DNA of 64,000 bases from Galerina marginata (taxonomy: Eukaryota; Basidiomycota; Agaricomycetes; Agaricales; Galerinaceae), in NCBI GenBank assembly GCA_023014335.1, contig JAECYW010000020.1:1116001-1180000 (forward strand), in the 5' to 3' direction. Below the pieces are notes generated by a model. It saw nothing but the letters and a program-made list of their open reading frames with translations. It made no database searches and was not told the origin of the DNA. Below, one piece after another: positions 1 to 12,797 of the stretch. The position numbers were made by a program, and so were the translations under genes. Each line of letters opens with the position of its first letter. Positions within the stretch are counted from its first letter, which is position 1.

Positions 1-895
1 CGACGCTTGAAGTAGTACCAGGATGATGTACGAAGGGGACGCGGAACGGGCGGTGAAGCTTTGAATGTCAACTCTTCAGTTAGTCTATTCTGACATTCCT
101 TTGCTCGTGTATTGGTCTAGCGGGTCGAAATTTCCTGAGCTTTAATTTTATTTTGAGATTCGACACTTACGAATCACTACATTCTCGTAAACTCGCCACT
201 GATCATCGTGGCTCTGCACCCCCAACGGCCGAACCGAAAGCAGCGTTCTTCACGAGCGGAAATTGCCGTTTAGAGAAGGCCAGCAGAAGGTTCGAAGAGT
301 AGTAGTCGATGATCTTATCGACAAAAAATGTTTAGATTATCGGAAAGGGTACTGTAGGGCAGTACTTACAAAATATTGGGACTCGCTTTGATGTTAATAT
401 ACATTGTTGTGGAATACAATAGCCGCCTAATATTTAAATTGGCGTAAGTTTAACGGGGCGGATAGAGTCATTATTATCGTCGGCAATTTGTACTTGAATT
501 TCGCCTAGACTCGACTAGGGAGAAAGGGAAGGAAAGGGAAGTAAGGCGATGATAACTACAGGTGCCAAGGAAATTTCATACTTTGGGTGGTAGAGTAGGA
601 GGCCAGTCAGAGTCCGTCTGGCTCTCAGATGTATTAGTTGGATGCGTAACGTGGAGAGGAATCTATATCGGGGTAGATGAGCTGGATACTGTATTGCTAA
701 TGAGAAGGGCATACCGATATTCCTGGAGGAACAGTTTCGAAGTCGATGTTAGTACTAAACGCCCTGCGCCTAGGAGACCGTGCAGTTCGTGGTCGAGCGT
801 TTAATCTGCGGTAGGAAATTATTAGGAACAAGTAAAATGACGACGAGAAAGTTGACCCACGATGCCAGGAGGGAGTTTGAATAAACTGATGTCTA
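1..895. other. No supported gene
   Basis: I see only short reading frames on both strands here. None can be joined into a convincing gene with basidiomycete-type introns, and no repeat stands out. The stretch lies just downstream of the DUF6534 gene, which is transcribed towards it, so part of it may be that gene's 3' untranslated region. Confidence 0.4.
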
Positions 896-2113
896 TCAAT
901 GAGTAATTGGACCGAGTAAAAAAGGGGAAAGATGCGGACTTTTTGCGAGAATTATATAAAGACCGAACCAAACGACTGAGCGGGCCCCCATTTAACTTCG
1001 GGGAACAAACTGTAGTGTGGTACAGAACTCACGGTTCTTCATCGTATGAAACTAGTAGGAATATCAGTCAATCAGATTTAACACCAAACGAAGTCACTCA
1101 CGCAAACAATCACAGCAAGGGAGGTCAAGCTTCAATAGCAGGTTTCACGCGGCGTTAATGAGGTGAATCGACTGAAAGATCAGCAATAATACCTTGTTAG
1201 AAAACCGGTCTCTGTATCGACAAGGAGATATTAGCTACACCTCTATTGAGACGAGCGGTATGGACTCACGTAGCGAGTACCGAATTAACCGGTTTAGCAG
1301 TTGTGTCGTCCTATTCGAAAAGTCATTGGCAACTGTTTTAGAGCAAGGGATTGCACTTACGACTTCATGTTAGACGGAGAAGTTAACTTCTTTAAATAGA
1401 AGAGCATAGAAGCAGCGATCAACAAGTCGGTCGCACCCCCCAGAGCCAGAGCTGATGTGATGACCCAATTGAATCGCGAAATGAATATAACCCAGTTGGG
1501 CGTCCTTCGAACGTCCAAAACAGCCTCCAGAGACATCCCCATAGCGCTCAGAAACCGTAGAATGGCGAGCCCAAAACAGGCGATGCTAATAGGCAGCTTT
1601 CCAGAGAGCCGATATATACGATGGGAAAAGAAGCACTGTGATCACCGCAGGTGAGCATCTCGTTTGACATCTTCCAAGCTACCCGTACATACCTGGACCA
1701 TGACAGTAATGAGAGTCTCGTTCACCACGTTGGCAGATAACGAGTAAGAGTTGATTTCTGCTCTGTTCCATCGTGTGATTGTATCGAAGTAAATCGTGTG
1801 GGCAGCCGTGAAAGAGTGGAAAATCTCCAAAACCCTGGGGTCAATGCATCAGTGAGGTGTACTAGCGACCTGAGACATGCGTACAAAAGGACGGTAACCT
1901 GGAGGGACACTGTGAATTACTCAAGCAAACATTATCAGAGCCACGCACCATGAGCTTGAGCGAGAATTTATCCTGCTCCGACCGCCGGTAGTACGTATAC
2001 CCCTGCGACAGGGACACGCCGAGCAGAACGAGGCTGAGGAACGTCGCTATTTCCACTGCGCCCAAGTTCCCATCTGTCTCGACCATAAAGTTGCTCGATT
2101 GGATTGCATCCAT
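896..2113 (-). CDS. DUF6534-type seven-helix membrane protein, nine exons
   Basis: I infer an integral membrane protein of the fungal DUF6534 family, whose function is not established. Hand splicing gives 260 residues from nine exons: 2113-1949, 1898-1885, 1834-1693, 1635-1361, 1310-1270, 1211-1193, 1129-1102, 1051-1033 and 975-896. The eight introns are 50-63 bp, nearly all with GTRNGT donors, and every phase joins. Residues about 15-40 read GAVEIATFLSLVLLG then SQGYTYY, typical of the family's first helix. Further helices include NVVNETLITVMVQ followed by CFFSHRIY, a segment with TSALALGGATDLLIAAS, the QTGFLTS segment and a last helix LVWFGLYIILAKS. That makes seven hydrophobic segments in the family order. 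The exons of 14 and 19 bp rest on frame and family fit alone. The end after ILAKS departs from what I recall of relatives, so the last exon may be incomplete. Confidence 0.8.
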
Positions 2114-5100
2114 CGCCCTCAGAACCTCGAAGGCGTCGACCCGCTAGCGCAGCTGGCCTGGGTATGGCGGTCGTTGGTCCTGAGGACGCCCGGGGGCGAG
2201 AAGGTGAAGCGTGAGAGAAGAGAGGAGTGGCTCGGTTTAAGTGGTATCCATTGGAGCTTATGCTGACTATTGCAGGATTTCTGTCGGTTTTATTAGTTGC
2301 AATCACGGAGGAATTCGTGGAAGCTGGCAGATGTCATACTGTCATCATGCTGCGGTGTCGATCAAATATCCGACTTAACTGGACTGCTATCTAGCTTGGT
2401 GGATGGCTGATCAGCAAACACAATCAGGAATTTGAGAACGAAGGTGACAAGTCACTGCTTCCTTCACTCACTTCGAAAACCCGTAAACCTTGCCTGAACG
2501 TTGAGCATCGGAATGCGTTTGACAGCGTACTGAATGCCGACCGGGGTTCAGAATACTGATGGGGAGAACACACTAATAGATTCTCAAAGAACTCCCATAC
2601 GATCATTTCGACAACGCGTTCAGCCGACTTTCCAAAATAAGTTAAACCACCGTACGAATATATCATTCCCGTCATTCCGTTGAACTTTTGCTCTTTGCTC
2701 GGCGCGTTTCTGGGCGTCTTCTTGAGGTGTTGAACTCTTAAAGGCTGACGCGTCGACTATAAACACCAATTCGCCCCAGAATCGCGATGCATTATAGTCA
2801 AAGATGAGTGCCGCGATGCGAGTGCTGGGTCGCTGGGAAGAAGAAAGGCCTACCCACACCTACGTCTCCCGTGAGAACCGACTGTCAAATTCATTATATA
2901 AGCGATCTCAGATAGGGGCATCCACTCAAAGCGTCACTTTGCGTGCTGAAAAGTGTAAAACAGAGAATAACGTACGTGCTATAACCCGTTAGTAGGGGGA
3001 GGTGGAGCATTTTTTGGAGGTACGACCTCTTTTAAGTGTTTAACCCTAGCCGTCGGATCCCTCAAAGCCTCGGGCCGCCCTTGCACGATGTCCATCTCGA
3101 TCTTGATGTATTATGCATAAGCCACATTCTCCTTGATGGTTTATTTTTGTCGCACAGATTCGGCACCGCACGCCAAAGGGAATGTGGCAGGGTAGTAGTA
3201 ATGTATACCCGTCAGAAATTTCTTATGAACTTGGCGACTTATAGGAACTACATTTATATACGAAAGGATCGATCATCGACTGGAACTCTACGGAAACTTG
3301 CTCAGCGACAAAAACATGACCGCGAGCCTCGACAACACAGTTACAGAGAAAGAAAACTAATTATTGACAACAGCTTTCCGAAAGCTTACCAGCACATCCA
3401 TCAACACAAATTACACGCCAACCGACGCCGAGTTCAGCCCTCACACGATTTATTTATCCCAAAGGTATAGCTGTTTTTAATGATATGTATAGAGTAGAAG
3501 GTTCGTGGGAGTTTTCAAATAAACGCTTCAGTACTTGGCTTTGTATCAAAGATTCACGGCTCATGGAAATACCCCCCCAACTGTACTATGGTTTGGAAGG
3601 TGCGCTGAAGTCGCTAACTCGAGCGAACGAGGCACAGGTCGACCGCGAAAATGACTTCTTATCGAATCTACTATGCCTTGATCACCTTCTGTCCTTGAAA
3701 GATTTAATGAGTAGATTGTATCGAGCTTCCAATATAAGTAGTCGGTCGAGCCGAACCAAACTGCTCACCATGCCGCCTGTCAACAGTGACGCATCACTTC
3801 CGGCTTAGGCGCATCACCCTCTTAGACCACCATTTATGAAGCTTGGCGGAGTAAAAAAAGATGCGCAGCACAATCGCACAAGATAACGTACACGAGGCAA
3901 TTGGCGAGTTCGAAGTCTGGTCAAGTGACCCAGAGCAAAAGTTGAGAGGTGGAAGAATTATGAAGTTTTCACCGATTTAAAGATCGGGTCGGTACAGGTC
4001 AACTGTGGACGGTCGTACTCGATTGTTTTAACTGAGAAAGGCCTAGTCAAAAAAGTACGGAATAGCACGCACGAAAGAGAACTTCGACTTTTCCCACAAT
4101 CTCTTCGATGATGTCGGTCCATCACCAAACTGATATAGACCACGGAAACCACGGTTCCTATTTTAGTTTATAATGTGTGAACTTTAACAGCCGGGACGCA
4201 ATATCATTACCGGAAATCTTCAATGAAAGAAGGATTTCAGTTCGCTCTGATGTCTTGGACGAACGAAAAGGGGAAATCATGGACAGAACATAGCCGTATA
4301 TCCATCTGTCTGGAAACTATTAGGTCTATTGCATATAAGTCTGTGCTTTTATCTGAGCGTTCAGGCCTTCGAGCAACTAAGTATCGGTCGAATAGACCGA
4401 AAATTAATTGAGACAGGCATTTATTGGACACAGGCCATAAATTGAACGGTTGAGGAGAAAAACAAGACGCCTAGAGCTCTTCGGAAGAATCGATGTTTGG
4501 ATGCTAAATTGGTAATTAGACCAGACGTTCCAATGCAATACTCGATTCTTCCTTGCGCCAAACTTGTAAAGATTATTTTGAATTTTTTGGCAAAATGAAC
4601 GCTTATAGAGGTCAGGAAGACTACCAAGGCATTGAACATAGGTAGAGCGAGTCGGACCGCCCCATGAGTCGGGCATTGGTTAGCCGCGAAGTCACGACAT
4701 GTGAGTGGGAACAAATGCTAGGTCGACTTGGCAGGATAAACGTGCCCTCGATTCGTTTAAAACGGGTTTAGTGTAGAGTCGTAGTCGCATGGATGTCCTG
4801 GGAGAGACCACCTCTCTCCTTTTCGGAGTGATTGTTCCGTAACGCGGTAACAAACTGCCGAAAAAAAAAATATTACGCTTTCAGAATTTAACGACGGTGT
4901 CAGCCCAAAATTGAACTTTTGCTACGACGCAAACGCACCTGTTGTGCTCTGCGGATGTGAATTATACCGCACGAAGCATGCCAAAACGTAAAATATTCTT
5001 GATAGGGAGAAAGTTAAGGACACGGTCAATAGAACGTTGTTCTCTTGATTCGAGCTTTTCTTGATTGTAATGGGCAGGAGGAAGTAAGGGTGCCTCGCGT

Positions 5101-6131
5101 CTCGGGTGAGGTGATCCAGTGACACGGACAAGTAGTGGGTGTGCTACAACCATGCGAATCCAGACCTCAGAACAAATTCCAGCCATGAATGCGAACTCGA
5201 AGACCACTCTATAGCTCAAATTTGGCATGCCATTTATGTAATACCTTGAACAAAGGCTCTAAGTATTACAATTTTCGTAAACACGGAATCAAGTCAACGA
5301 AGTAACGTCATACTACGCTGCAAAAAATTCTGAAACTGCGGAATTGGTGACTGAAGTCGTTGAGTGAGACAATTTTGCCCCGGACTGGGACGACCTTTGG
5401 ATGATGGGTGGATGGATGAGGTACCATCGGCGCTGTCCGATTTAGAACGTAGATTACATGTAGGGAAGCCGGCAGTCCACGAAATAAATCAAGCACGAGC
5501 CGACTCAAGTGAAATGTCTTGATGGGGCATTGCAGGACATCAGCTGCACAGCGAACCTGTCATTAACTTGCTTACCAGCCATTGCCCAGGAGATTGGCCG
5601 AGTCTTCTCGCCGTGGCATGCAACTGCTCGATGCAGGTCTAGTGGAGACTATTGATCGACAAAAATGGAATTACGACCACATCCTGGAATAAAATGTCGT
5701 GCACTGAGTGTTGGAACTCTAAATGTGGACAAATTCCGACAAGTCCCCAGCTCTAATGACCGTTTAACCATTTTTCCGTTAAACCTATCCGCCATAAAGG
5801 ATCTTCTAAACTATAATATCTGCCCACTTCGGACCGGTATACTAATTTGCGAACAATTTGTGGACATCTTTCCTGCATCAATCTTCCGTTTTCGAAGCAG
5901 ATGACAATCATCTCGGCTGAGTGACAATAAAAAACCGTCCTTTCAAAACAGAACGAACACAGGTTCCCTATTTCAAACTTAGCCTGAGGAGCACCGAGAA
6001 ATATAGATCGTCTCGCAATGGTAGCACGAATAGTAATTGGGTCTAGTTTATCATTGAATGCAAGAGCTCGAACATCTGGTCCTAAGTCTCGACCTCGTCA
6101 GTGTTTAAATATGTGTACTCCCAGAAACGGA
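2114..6131. other. Gene-poor stretch, no supported gene
   Basis: There are several open frames of 60-144 codons, such as 3036-3470 and 3485-3808 on plus and 4421-4714 on minus. They show no recognisable motif, and I could not join them by introns. The minus frame at 4421-4714 has hydrophobic runs but no family resemblance I can defend. Unrecognised small spliced genes remain possible, because the DUF6534 gene next door was invisible as a single frame. Confidence 0.35.
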
Positions 6132-6151
6132 ATATATATATATATATATAT
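6132..6151. repeat. (AT)n microsatellite
   Basis: About ten AT dinucleotides in a row, directly readable. It is an ordinary simple repeat in a gene-poor stretch. Confidence 0.95.
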
Positions 6152-7759
6152 CACATATAAAACGGAAAAGAAAAAAAATTTGAGGGCTTAGAAATTTCAC
6201 GGTAAACCCTTGGAAGCGAGAGAGTGAAACGTACCCTATTCGTGCAGTTTGACCACTCCTGAGCGAATGGGGCAAAGGGAAAGACAACTTAGGGTAGTTC
6301 GGCGCTTACGGTCGGGGCCAAAGCGGGAGTGGAAATATCCAGCAGTTGAACGCACAAGCCAGGTGAAGTCGGTTCGAGGGATCGAAAACTCCCGGTAAAC
6401 AATTGCGGTACTTACAGTCAGCTATAGTCGAGAAGTTTTCGAATCCATAGATCCATATTTTTCCGCTTAGTACAAGATTAACCGGGTAGGCACGTGTATT
6501 CTTCAAGGAGTTCACGGTGTGGTGTATAGATATGCCGAAAGCCTCAGCGACGGCTTAACGTCGTTAGGAACTATGATGACGGCGACGTCGGTCGTGTTCT
6601 AAAAGTTGACAGCGCGTGGTAGCGCTGTGGCGTTGACTCATCACTGATCGGTTTTCGTCAGTAGATCCTCTGACTCTGGGGAGCTGAAGAATTGGATTTC
6701 ACAATGCGGACGCAGAATGGACTGCTGCCTCGCCTTTCCCAGCAACAAAAAATTACATATAGTGGTGGGTGTTCGAGTCGATGGGCGGGGAAGAGTCAGT
6801 TCGGATGTAACCGTGCTATAGGTATGTATCATTGTATTATTGATGCCGGGTCTGGCCAGCGAGCGGGTTGCTCCGGGCCGACAAATATTGAGAGATATTG
6901 TTTTCCGCCCCCACTGGCCTACCAAAATTATTGGTGACGAAATTCCAGGCTATTTATTCTTCATAATCTCAAGTTGTGTGAACCCGTTGATTCGATTGTA
7001 ACACTCCTCTCTATACCACTAACGTCATGGCAAGGAAACGAAAATTGTCACTCCGCTGAGAGCCCTAGATCGTCTACGCCGCGCCTCAATTTGCTCATCG
7101 TCATGATCAAAGGATAGAATAAGAAAAATCATGTGCCACAAGCACGCAAGATATGCACAAATTTTTTCCGACTGTGGAAAGATCTCGGTTGTCGTAATAC
7201 TAAACGATTCAGAGAGCTATATGCTGGTCCACAGGCAAACAAAGTCGTGGAACTGGTCACCTCATTAAGAAACATAAAGCCAGGTTAAAAACCGCCTAGA
7301 CAGCGCTAGGTCGTATTGCGCTGGCCAGAAATTAAATTCATTACGAAATGGAGCAAAAATAATAGCAATGGGTGGCCGCGCCTATCCAGTGCGCTCCTAG
7401 TTGGGGCAAGGAAGGCGCTGAAGGCGCGAGAAGGACCTAAATTTATAGCCTAAAGATTGCCAGAATGGCTTGCCCAAGATTTAATTAATAGTATATGGAG
7501 CAGCTGGTGGGGAAATAAAATGAGGCGACGAACTGTTAGAATGTCAACGAATACACGACATTAAATTAATTAACCGGCCATCGAATCGGGTCTGTGACGG
7601 ACCAATCGTCGGAGGTTGGAGGCATTTGGGTAATGTGATGCGCCTTGAGGACAGTCTGAGGTTACAGTCGGTGTTTATCCCCATATATTCAAAAGATGGA
7701 TTGCGATAGGCGAATTATAAGAAGCCAGTAAATACATATTTGGTGGAGTATCTAGAGAC
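6152..7759. other. No supported gene
   Basis: Minus-strand splice-like signals occur near 6416 (GTAAGT) and 6309 (GTAAGC, with an acceptor about 51 bp on). The frame they would join, covering about 6515-6230, is Cys-containing and lacks an ATG and any motif I recognise. I do not call a gene. Confidence 0.3.
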
Positions 7760-7797
7760 ACGGTCCCCGTGGTGGGCGGGGGGCGGACCGTTTTTTT
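7760..7797 (+). other. GC-rich hairpin followed by a T7 run
   Basis: ACGGTCC at 7760-7766 is the exact reverse complement of GGACCGT at 7785-7791, with an 18-bp G-rich loop. The second arm runs straight into seven T residues. The shape resembles a transcription end signal for RNA polymerase III, but no upstream tRNA, snRNA or promoter boxes were found. It may be a chance structure. Confidence 0.3.
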
Positions 7798-10292
7798 GTT
7801 CGCCAGGCGCCCGCGCCTTTGAATTTCGGGGAACTAGGGATATATTCGTGGACGTGATTGTTATCGGGATCGTGATTGTGATTACGTCTTACTAAACGGG
7901 AGCAAGCTGAACAATAAACTAGCGCCTATGGCTCTGAATTATTGCAATGTGAATTAGATGAGTTCGGAGACAAGTTCGGATATTCTGTAACGGGAGCAAG
8001 GGTCAAACGGAAATGAGAAGTGAATGAAGGTCAGCAGAGATCACGAAGTCAAAATAAAATGTAGTCGAAAAGGAAATCTCTTGTTTCATCGTGGAGGAAA
8101 AGCGATAAAATTCTGTTATACATCGGCACGTCTTCTGTCCGATTTTTTATCCTAGTTAAACCAAAAATTGAAGGCGAAAATCGAGGTCTAAACATAAGGA
8201 TAGATGGGGCAAACGCGGACTCGGATGTCAACTATTTAATATCGGGAACGTGAACGTGGGCCGAGGCGCGAGTGAGCAACTACTACTAATTGTTTATTGT
8301 TAGCTGCAATACAACTCGAGCCGGGTCGTCTGTGAAAATGTGACGGAAGTGAGAATGACCCGTATAGATCTGGTCAGGAATGTGGGACTATCATGCCGTA
8401 CTTCAAGCATTATTCTGCGCTTCATCGGTTCACCGCTATAATTACAGCCTGAAATTTTGACAAGGGCGGGCATTCTCCGCGAATCGTGATATAAATAATA
8501 TAGGCTATAGACTATGTAAATAAGTGGTCCGCGCCCTCTGGACTCGGGATGGAAGAGATTCAGACGATGAGTGTATTTTTGTCGCTATTAGGACTAGTCG
8601 CTATCGCCCTCCAGCCATACAAAATCGCGCCAATTCGCCTCAGCTTTCATTATCAGAGAGACGGAAAAGCGACGGAACCACTATCAGGCGCACCAGACAG
8701 ACGGTCAGGGCAGGGAAGCGGTCAGCAGTCTTCGCAGAGGACCCGCAGTCAGGAGTGACGGTGGGTTATCGATGAGTCTCATATTACGGGTTGAGAACCC
8801 GCGCTCTACAAAGGGAAGCCCAAGCACATACCCAGGACCAGGAGCCAAGCACAAGGCCGACACGAGGCGTTGACTTTGGCCACGGGCGCATGGCAATTGG
8901 TGCTGTTTGGCCCGTCGTGTCGTGTGTCCGCGCTGGATATGGGGCGGTGTCAGTGGGACCCCGGAAGCGGGAGCTTTTTGTTGATGGGTTGAATGGGATT
9001 CGGAATCTGATTTTGGCTATTTGTGAGCGAGCGAGTGATCGATTGACAAGAGGCGTGTCGGTGGTTCGGTGGAAATTGAAGGGGGTATGAATGGATTTGG
9101 CAGGATGGGATATTTTTGGACGAGTTGAACCTGGGGTGTGGGGTAAACTCGCCTCACGAGTATGAGGATAGTTCGACAAGCATTGTGCGTGAGGTGAGAG
9201 AAGAGCAACGAGAAACTCGTCGGTGTTACCTGCCCCTCCTATCTAGTACGTCAAAATACGCACCGTGAGCGCAAGGTGGGGGGAAGTCAAACGGATCAGC
9301 TGCGTTGAATCTGCGAAGATGTCAATGACAGGGAGGAACGCGGACGACGGCAGGCTAGATGTCCAAGAAGGTTGATTTTGTCGGAACGACGAGCGGAGTA
9401 GGCTTTAGTAACGCGAGCTCGACTCACCTGAGACTTTGAGGTCGAGTTAGTTGGGTAACGGAGAATCTCAGTCAGACGGGTAACGGAAAAGCGGTAAGCG
9501 GCGTGGCGTGGCTGATAGTGATGGATTAAATCGTGATGAGTGATTGGGCTGATGAGGTGTGTCCGACATCGATAACGTCGCGATGGACCGGATAAGGTTT
9601 AGCGGCCAGGCTGAGGCGTCTAGGCAAGCCGTCGGGAGTATGCCGTTTCTGAGAAAGGCATGGATTTGATGGGGTCCTATCAACATCTTCTTTCGGTAAG
9701 TTATTGACGGGGGTAATATTTATTTCTGAACTGGTAAGGTGGTTGAAAGGAAAAACGTGAACTCTAATGTTGCGTGAACATACATGTGGTCGAGAAGGGC
9801 CTTCAGTTTTCCCCGTCATTCGCTATCTCGAGAGGTCTGGTGTGCGACGTTTTTAATAAAACGGTGGGTCCTGTCGTCTGTGTTGGCGATCTAGACAGTA
9901 GACATTGGCCTCGCGTTTGCATACAATTGGGCGAGCCCAATTTGCCCGATTGTCTCTTGGTCGATGTGTCCTGTGACTCACCTTTTTCTAGAATCCAGTA
10001 CGTATTTACCCTGCCTGCTTGACGCTCACACATCATGTTGAGGTGTCATGAGGGATTCGCATGCGTTCCACAGCTTCTTCTATGTGGTTTCAGACGACGA
10101 AAGCACAGTTGAATCCAAAGATAAAAATCGACGAGTACCATTTAGAAAAAATAATTAACATAAAAGGCTGCTTAGCGACAACGAGGTGAAGAGGCTCGCT
10201 ATTTGAACATCTACCCATAATAAGCGACTAACTGCGTTCTTGTGGCTGTCTTGCCTTTTCAGCTATTCCTATTTCTTCAAGGCTGCGCCTTT
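7798..10292. other. No supported gene; GC-richer patch at 8.5-9.2 kb
   Basis: The 8520-9180 patch is more GC-rich than its surroundings, with overlapping frames on both strands. A plus frame from 8549 begins with a hydrophobic stretch after its start, and plus 9774-10022 has plausible codon use. None has a recognisable domain or a consistent intron structure. Confidence 0.3.
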
Positions 10293-10435
10293 GGGAAGGT
10301 GCTACGTATTTAAATCACGAAAATGATCAGTCTTTACTCATGCTAAACGACAAATAAGCGTAAGGGAAGGTGTTACGTGTTTAAGTCGAAAAGAGATCAG
10401 TCTTCACTTATGCTGAACGAGAAATGAGCGTAAGG
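10293..10435. repeat. Tandem duplication, about 71-bp unit, two copies
   Basis: Two diverged direct copies begin at 10293 and 10364. Both start GGGAAGGTG and share internal blocks including GATCAGTCTT and AAATAAGCGTAA / AAATGAGCGTAA. The unit is non-coding. It is a local duplication without nearby genes. Confidence 0.75.
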
Positions 10436-11940
10436 TGAAACGGCAGCGTTCTCACCCACATTCTGTCTTCGAAAATGGGTCGAATTGACAGGGTCTGTGG
10501 AGTATTTGGACACAGCTAGCTGGCTGTTAGATTGCAATGTTTTTTTTAAGCGCGTGCTGCAGGTGCAGGCAGCTGAAAAGCGGTGCATTTCGGAGTTATT
10601 GGTTCCTCCGACTGACCAGTAGCTGTCCCCGAGTTTGTCAACGATTAGTTAAATGGCCGAGAGGGAGTGTCCACTCGAGTAACTAGTAACTTCCGTTTAT
10701 CGGCTTAATTTTTAATATGCTTGTCTTGAATTCTATGCTAGCGTATTGAAAATCGTATAAGTAGTTACAAAATCGACTGGGAATTAAAGTTACAGTCACG
10801 GTAATATCTTTTTGTTCACAGTACCAACTAATGTTGGAAATCTTCACGGTGGATGTAAGAGCTGCTTTCTAAAGAAAAGATTCGAGTAGGTGCTGGAGTT
10901 TTTGGTCTTACCTTCGAATTCACCTGAGTAAATTCACGTTGTCCTTTTCTTCAGGTGTTTTTCTATGAACGGTCTAGCCATGAAATTCTCGTCGTGATAT
11001 TCGTAAACGACCGATCTGTGCTAATTTCTGGCCTTGAGCTTCAAAATTCAGCAGGCGGTGTAGAGAATTATATACCGAACCAACTCCAGTAGTAGGTAGC
11101 AAAGAGGGCGAGGAAAACAGTAAAGACATACCTATACGAGCGAAATACGAGTGATGGTTCAAGTTGTCCTTATACTCAAAAGAACGGGCATCGTGAGTCC
11201 GTACTGGCATTCAAAACAAGTAGGCTAGTTGTAAGCCCTTCCGCGCCTTTGAAGTGTGGAGTCGAAGGCGGGTAGTCGTTTTGTTTAGCCGTATTACGCA
11301 GAATAGAGGTGAATGCTCTGTTGAATTAAATCAAAGGATCGAACTCTTATATTAGTCGTTAACTTTACATATCACCGATGGTGGTGAAGTGACGTTCGCG
11401 ATTCTGCTAAAATGTTTGGGACAATTCCAGTTCTGCGCAGGGAGGAATATTGTATTTCGATGGGTGATGGAGTCGTGAGCTTTTGACTGGTTTGAACACA
11501 GGATCATTCGTTAACTCATACCGAGGGGGGGTTCTCCATTCTAACTTATAGGATAATAATATGACGTTTTAAGGTAAAAATGTTGCGACCCTTTTCTCTG
11601 AATCCTTTCACAGAGAGGCGGCGAAATGAGGTTCACAGCCAGTTTCGAATTCAAGGCGAGGTACTCTACTATGTTCTTATTAGGCGCGTTCATTTTAACC
11701 GCGTTGTGGGCAATTCCAAATCTGAATAACCATTTCCCGTTTCGTATTACTTTTGTGAAACATAGTGGATGACGACAGTGTTATCGGCTGTGTAAAAGGT
11801 CATCACACTGCTCAATCGAAAAAGGCAGTAGAAAAAAACTATATCAGCAGCGGAGAATTCATGTTCCAACAGGAACGGAGCACTTATTCAAGGGGTATCG
11901 AGCCAGTTCGCAGTTGAGACCCCGCGAACCTAGAGTAAAT
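10436..11940. other. No supported gene
   Basis: AT-rich sequence with scattered short frames. A minus frame at 11210-10974 meets a GTATGT donor near 11131, but no partner exon with a convincing product was found. Confidence 0.3.
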
Positions 11941-12797
11941 CCATCAGGACAAGCGTACAGCGAATGAGATGAAGACGAGTCGTCGGGAGTCGGAGTCGGA
12001 TTCGGGATCGGAGAGGAACGAGCAGCAAGGGGTGATAACGTTCGCGAGTTCGCGTATCGTCCCACAACAAAGTGCGCAGATTAAGCCAGAGTTACCTCGA
12101 TTGAGAGCGGGAGCGTGCAGGAGGAGGGCAGGCAGAAAGAGGAGAGAAGCCCGTAAGCGTCCTGAATGGCGCAAGCGCAGCGTGAGCCCAGAGGACGAGC
12201 GTAACAAGGAAGAAGCGATCAAAACACGCGGCGGGCGCGAGGCAAGTTGTGGCTGAGCCTGTTTTTGGCCCGCTGGAGAGAGAGTTGCTGTTTATTTTTC
12301 TCGCACCACGCAGCAGCAGCCGCACCACGTTGCGATCGCGAATCATCTGACGGTATCCGATGTGCATGGAGCCGCGGGATGGGGTGATTGGGATACAACG
12401 TCAAAGGGAGCACTGTCAGGCCTGGGGTTCGAGTGCTTACTCTAGTCGGGGGGTGTCCGGGGGCGAGTGGCGTGGACCTGTTCGTTTCGTTATCGTGGCG
12501 TGCGGGCGGGGAGCGAGCGACCGGGTTTGGACATTGCCGCCGTGGGCTCAGCCTACGGGACGACTCGGTCCGCTGCGGTGATCATAACAGGCTCGGCTCA
12601 GTTTACGAATTGGGAAATCGAACCGCTCCGTCGCCATTCGGAGGCTTTCCCGTCACTTTTTTTTTTTTTTTCGTAACGGGTTTTTAAAAATGGATTATTT
12701 TTGGTGTTTGGTTTAAGGACCCGCGGGTTGTGTCCGAAATGCGGTTTTGCGATTTCCCGCCCCTTCTCCAGTTCTCCTCCTCCTCCTCTACGACAGC
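11941..12797 (+). promoter_or_regulatory. Upstream region and likely 5' leader of the zinc-finger gene
   Basis: The sequence turns purine- and GC-rich from about 11940. It carries short upstream ATG frames (11969-12256 and 12360-12581) and a run of 15 T at 12657-12671. The main ATG follows at 12798. Upstream ORFs and a long leader are common for fungal regulatory genes, but the transcription start cannot be placed from sequence alone. Confidence 0.4.

Noticed and set aside
8524..9179. Genes in the GC-rich patch on either strand
   Set aside because: Both strands are open because of base composition; no domain, intron pattern or paralogue supports either.
11969..12256. Separate Arg/Glu-rich gene upstream of the regulator
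   Set aside because: Strong purine bias, no splice structure, and an antisense frame of equal quality; better explained as leader sequence.
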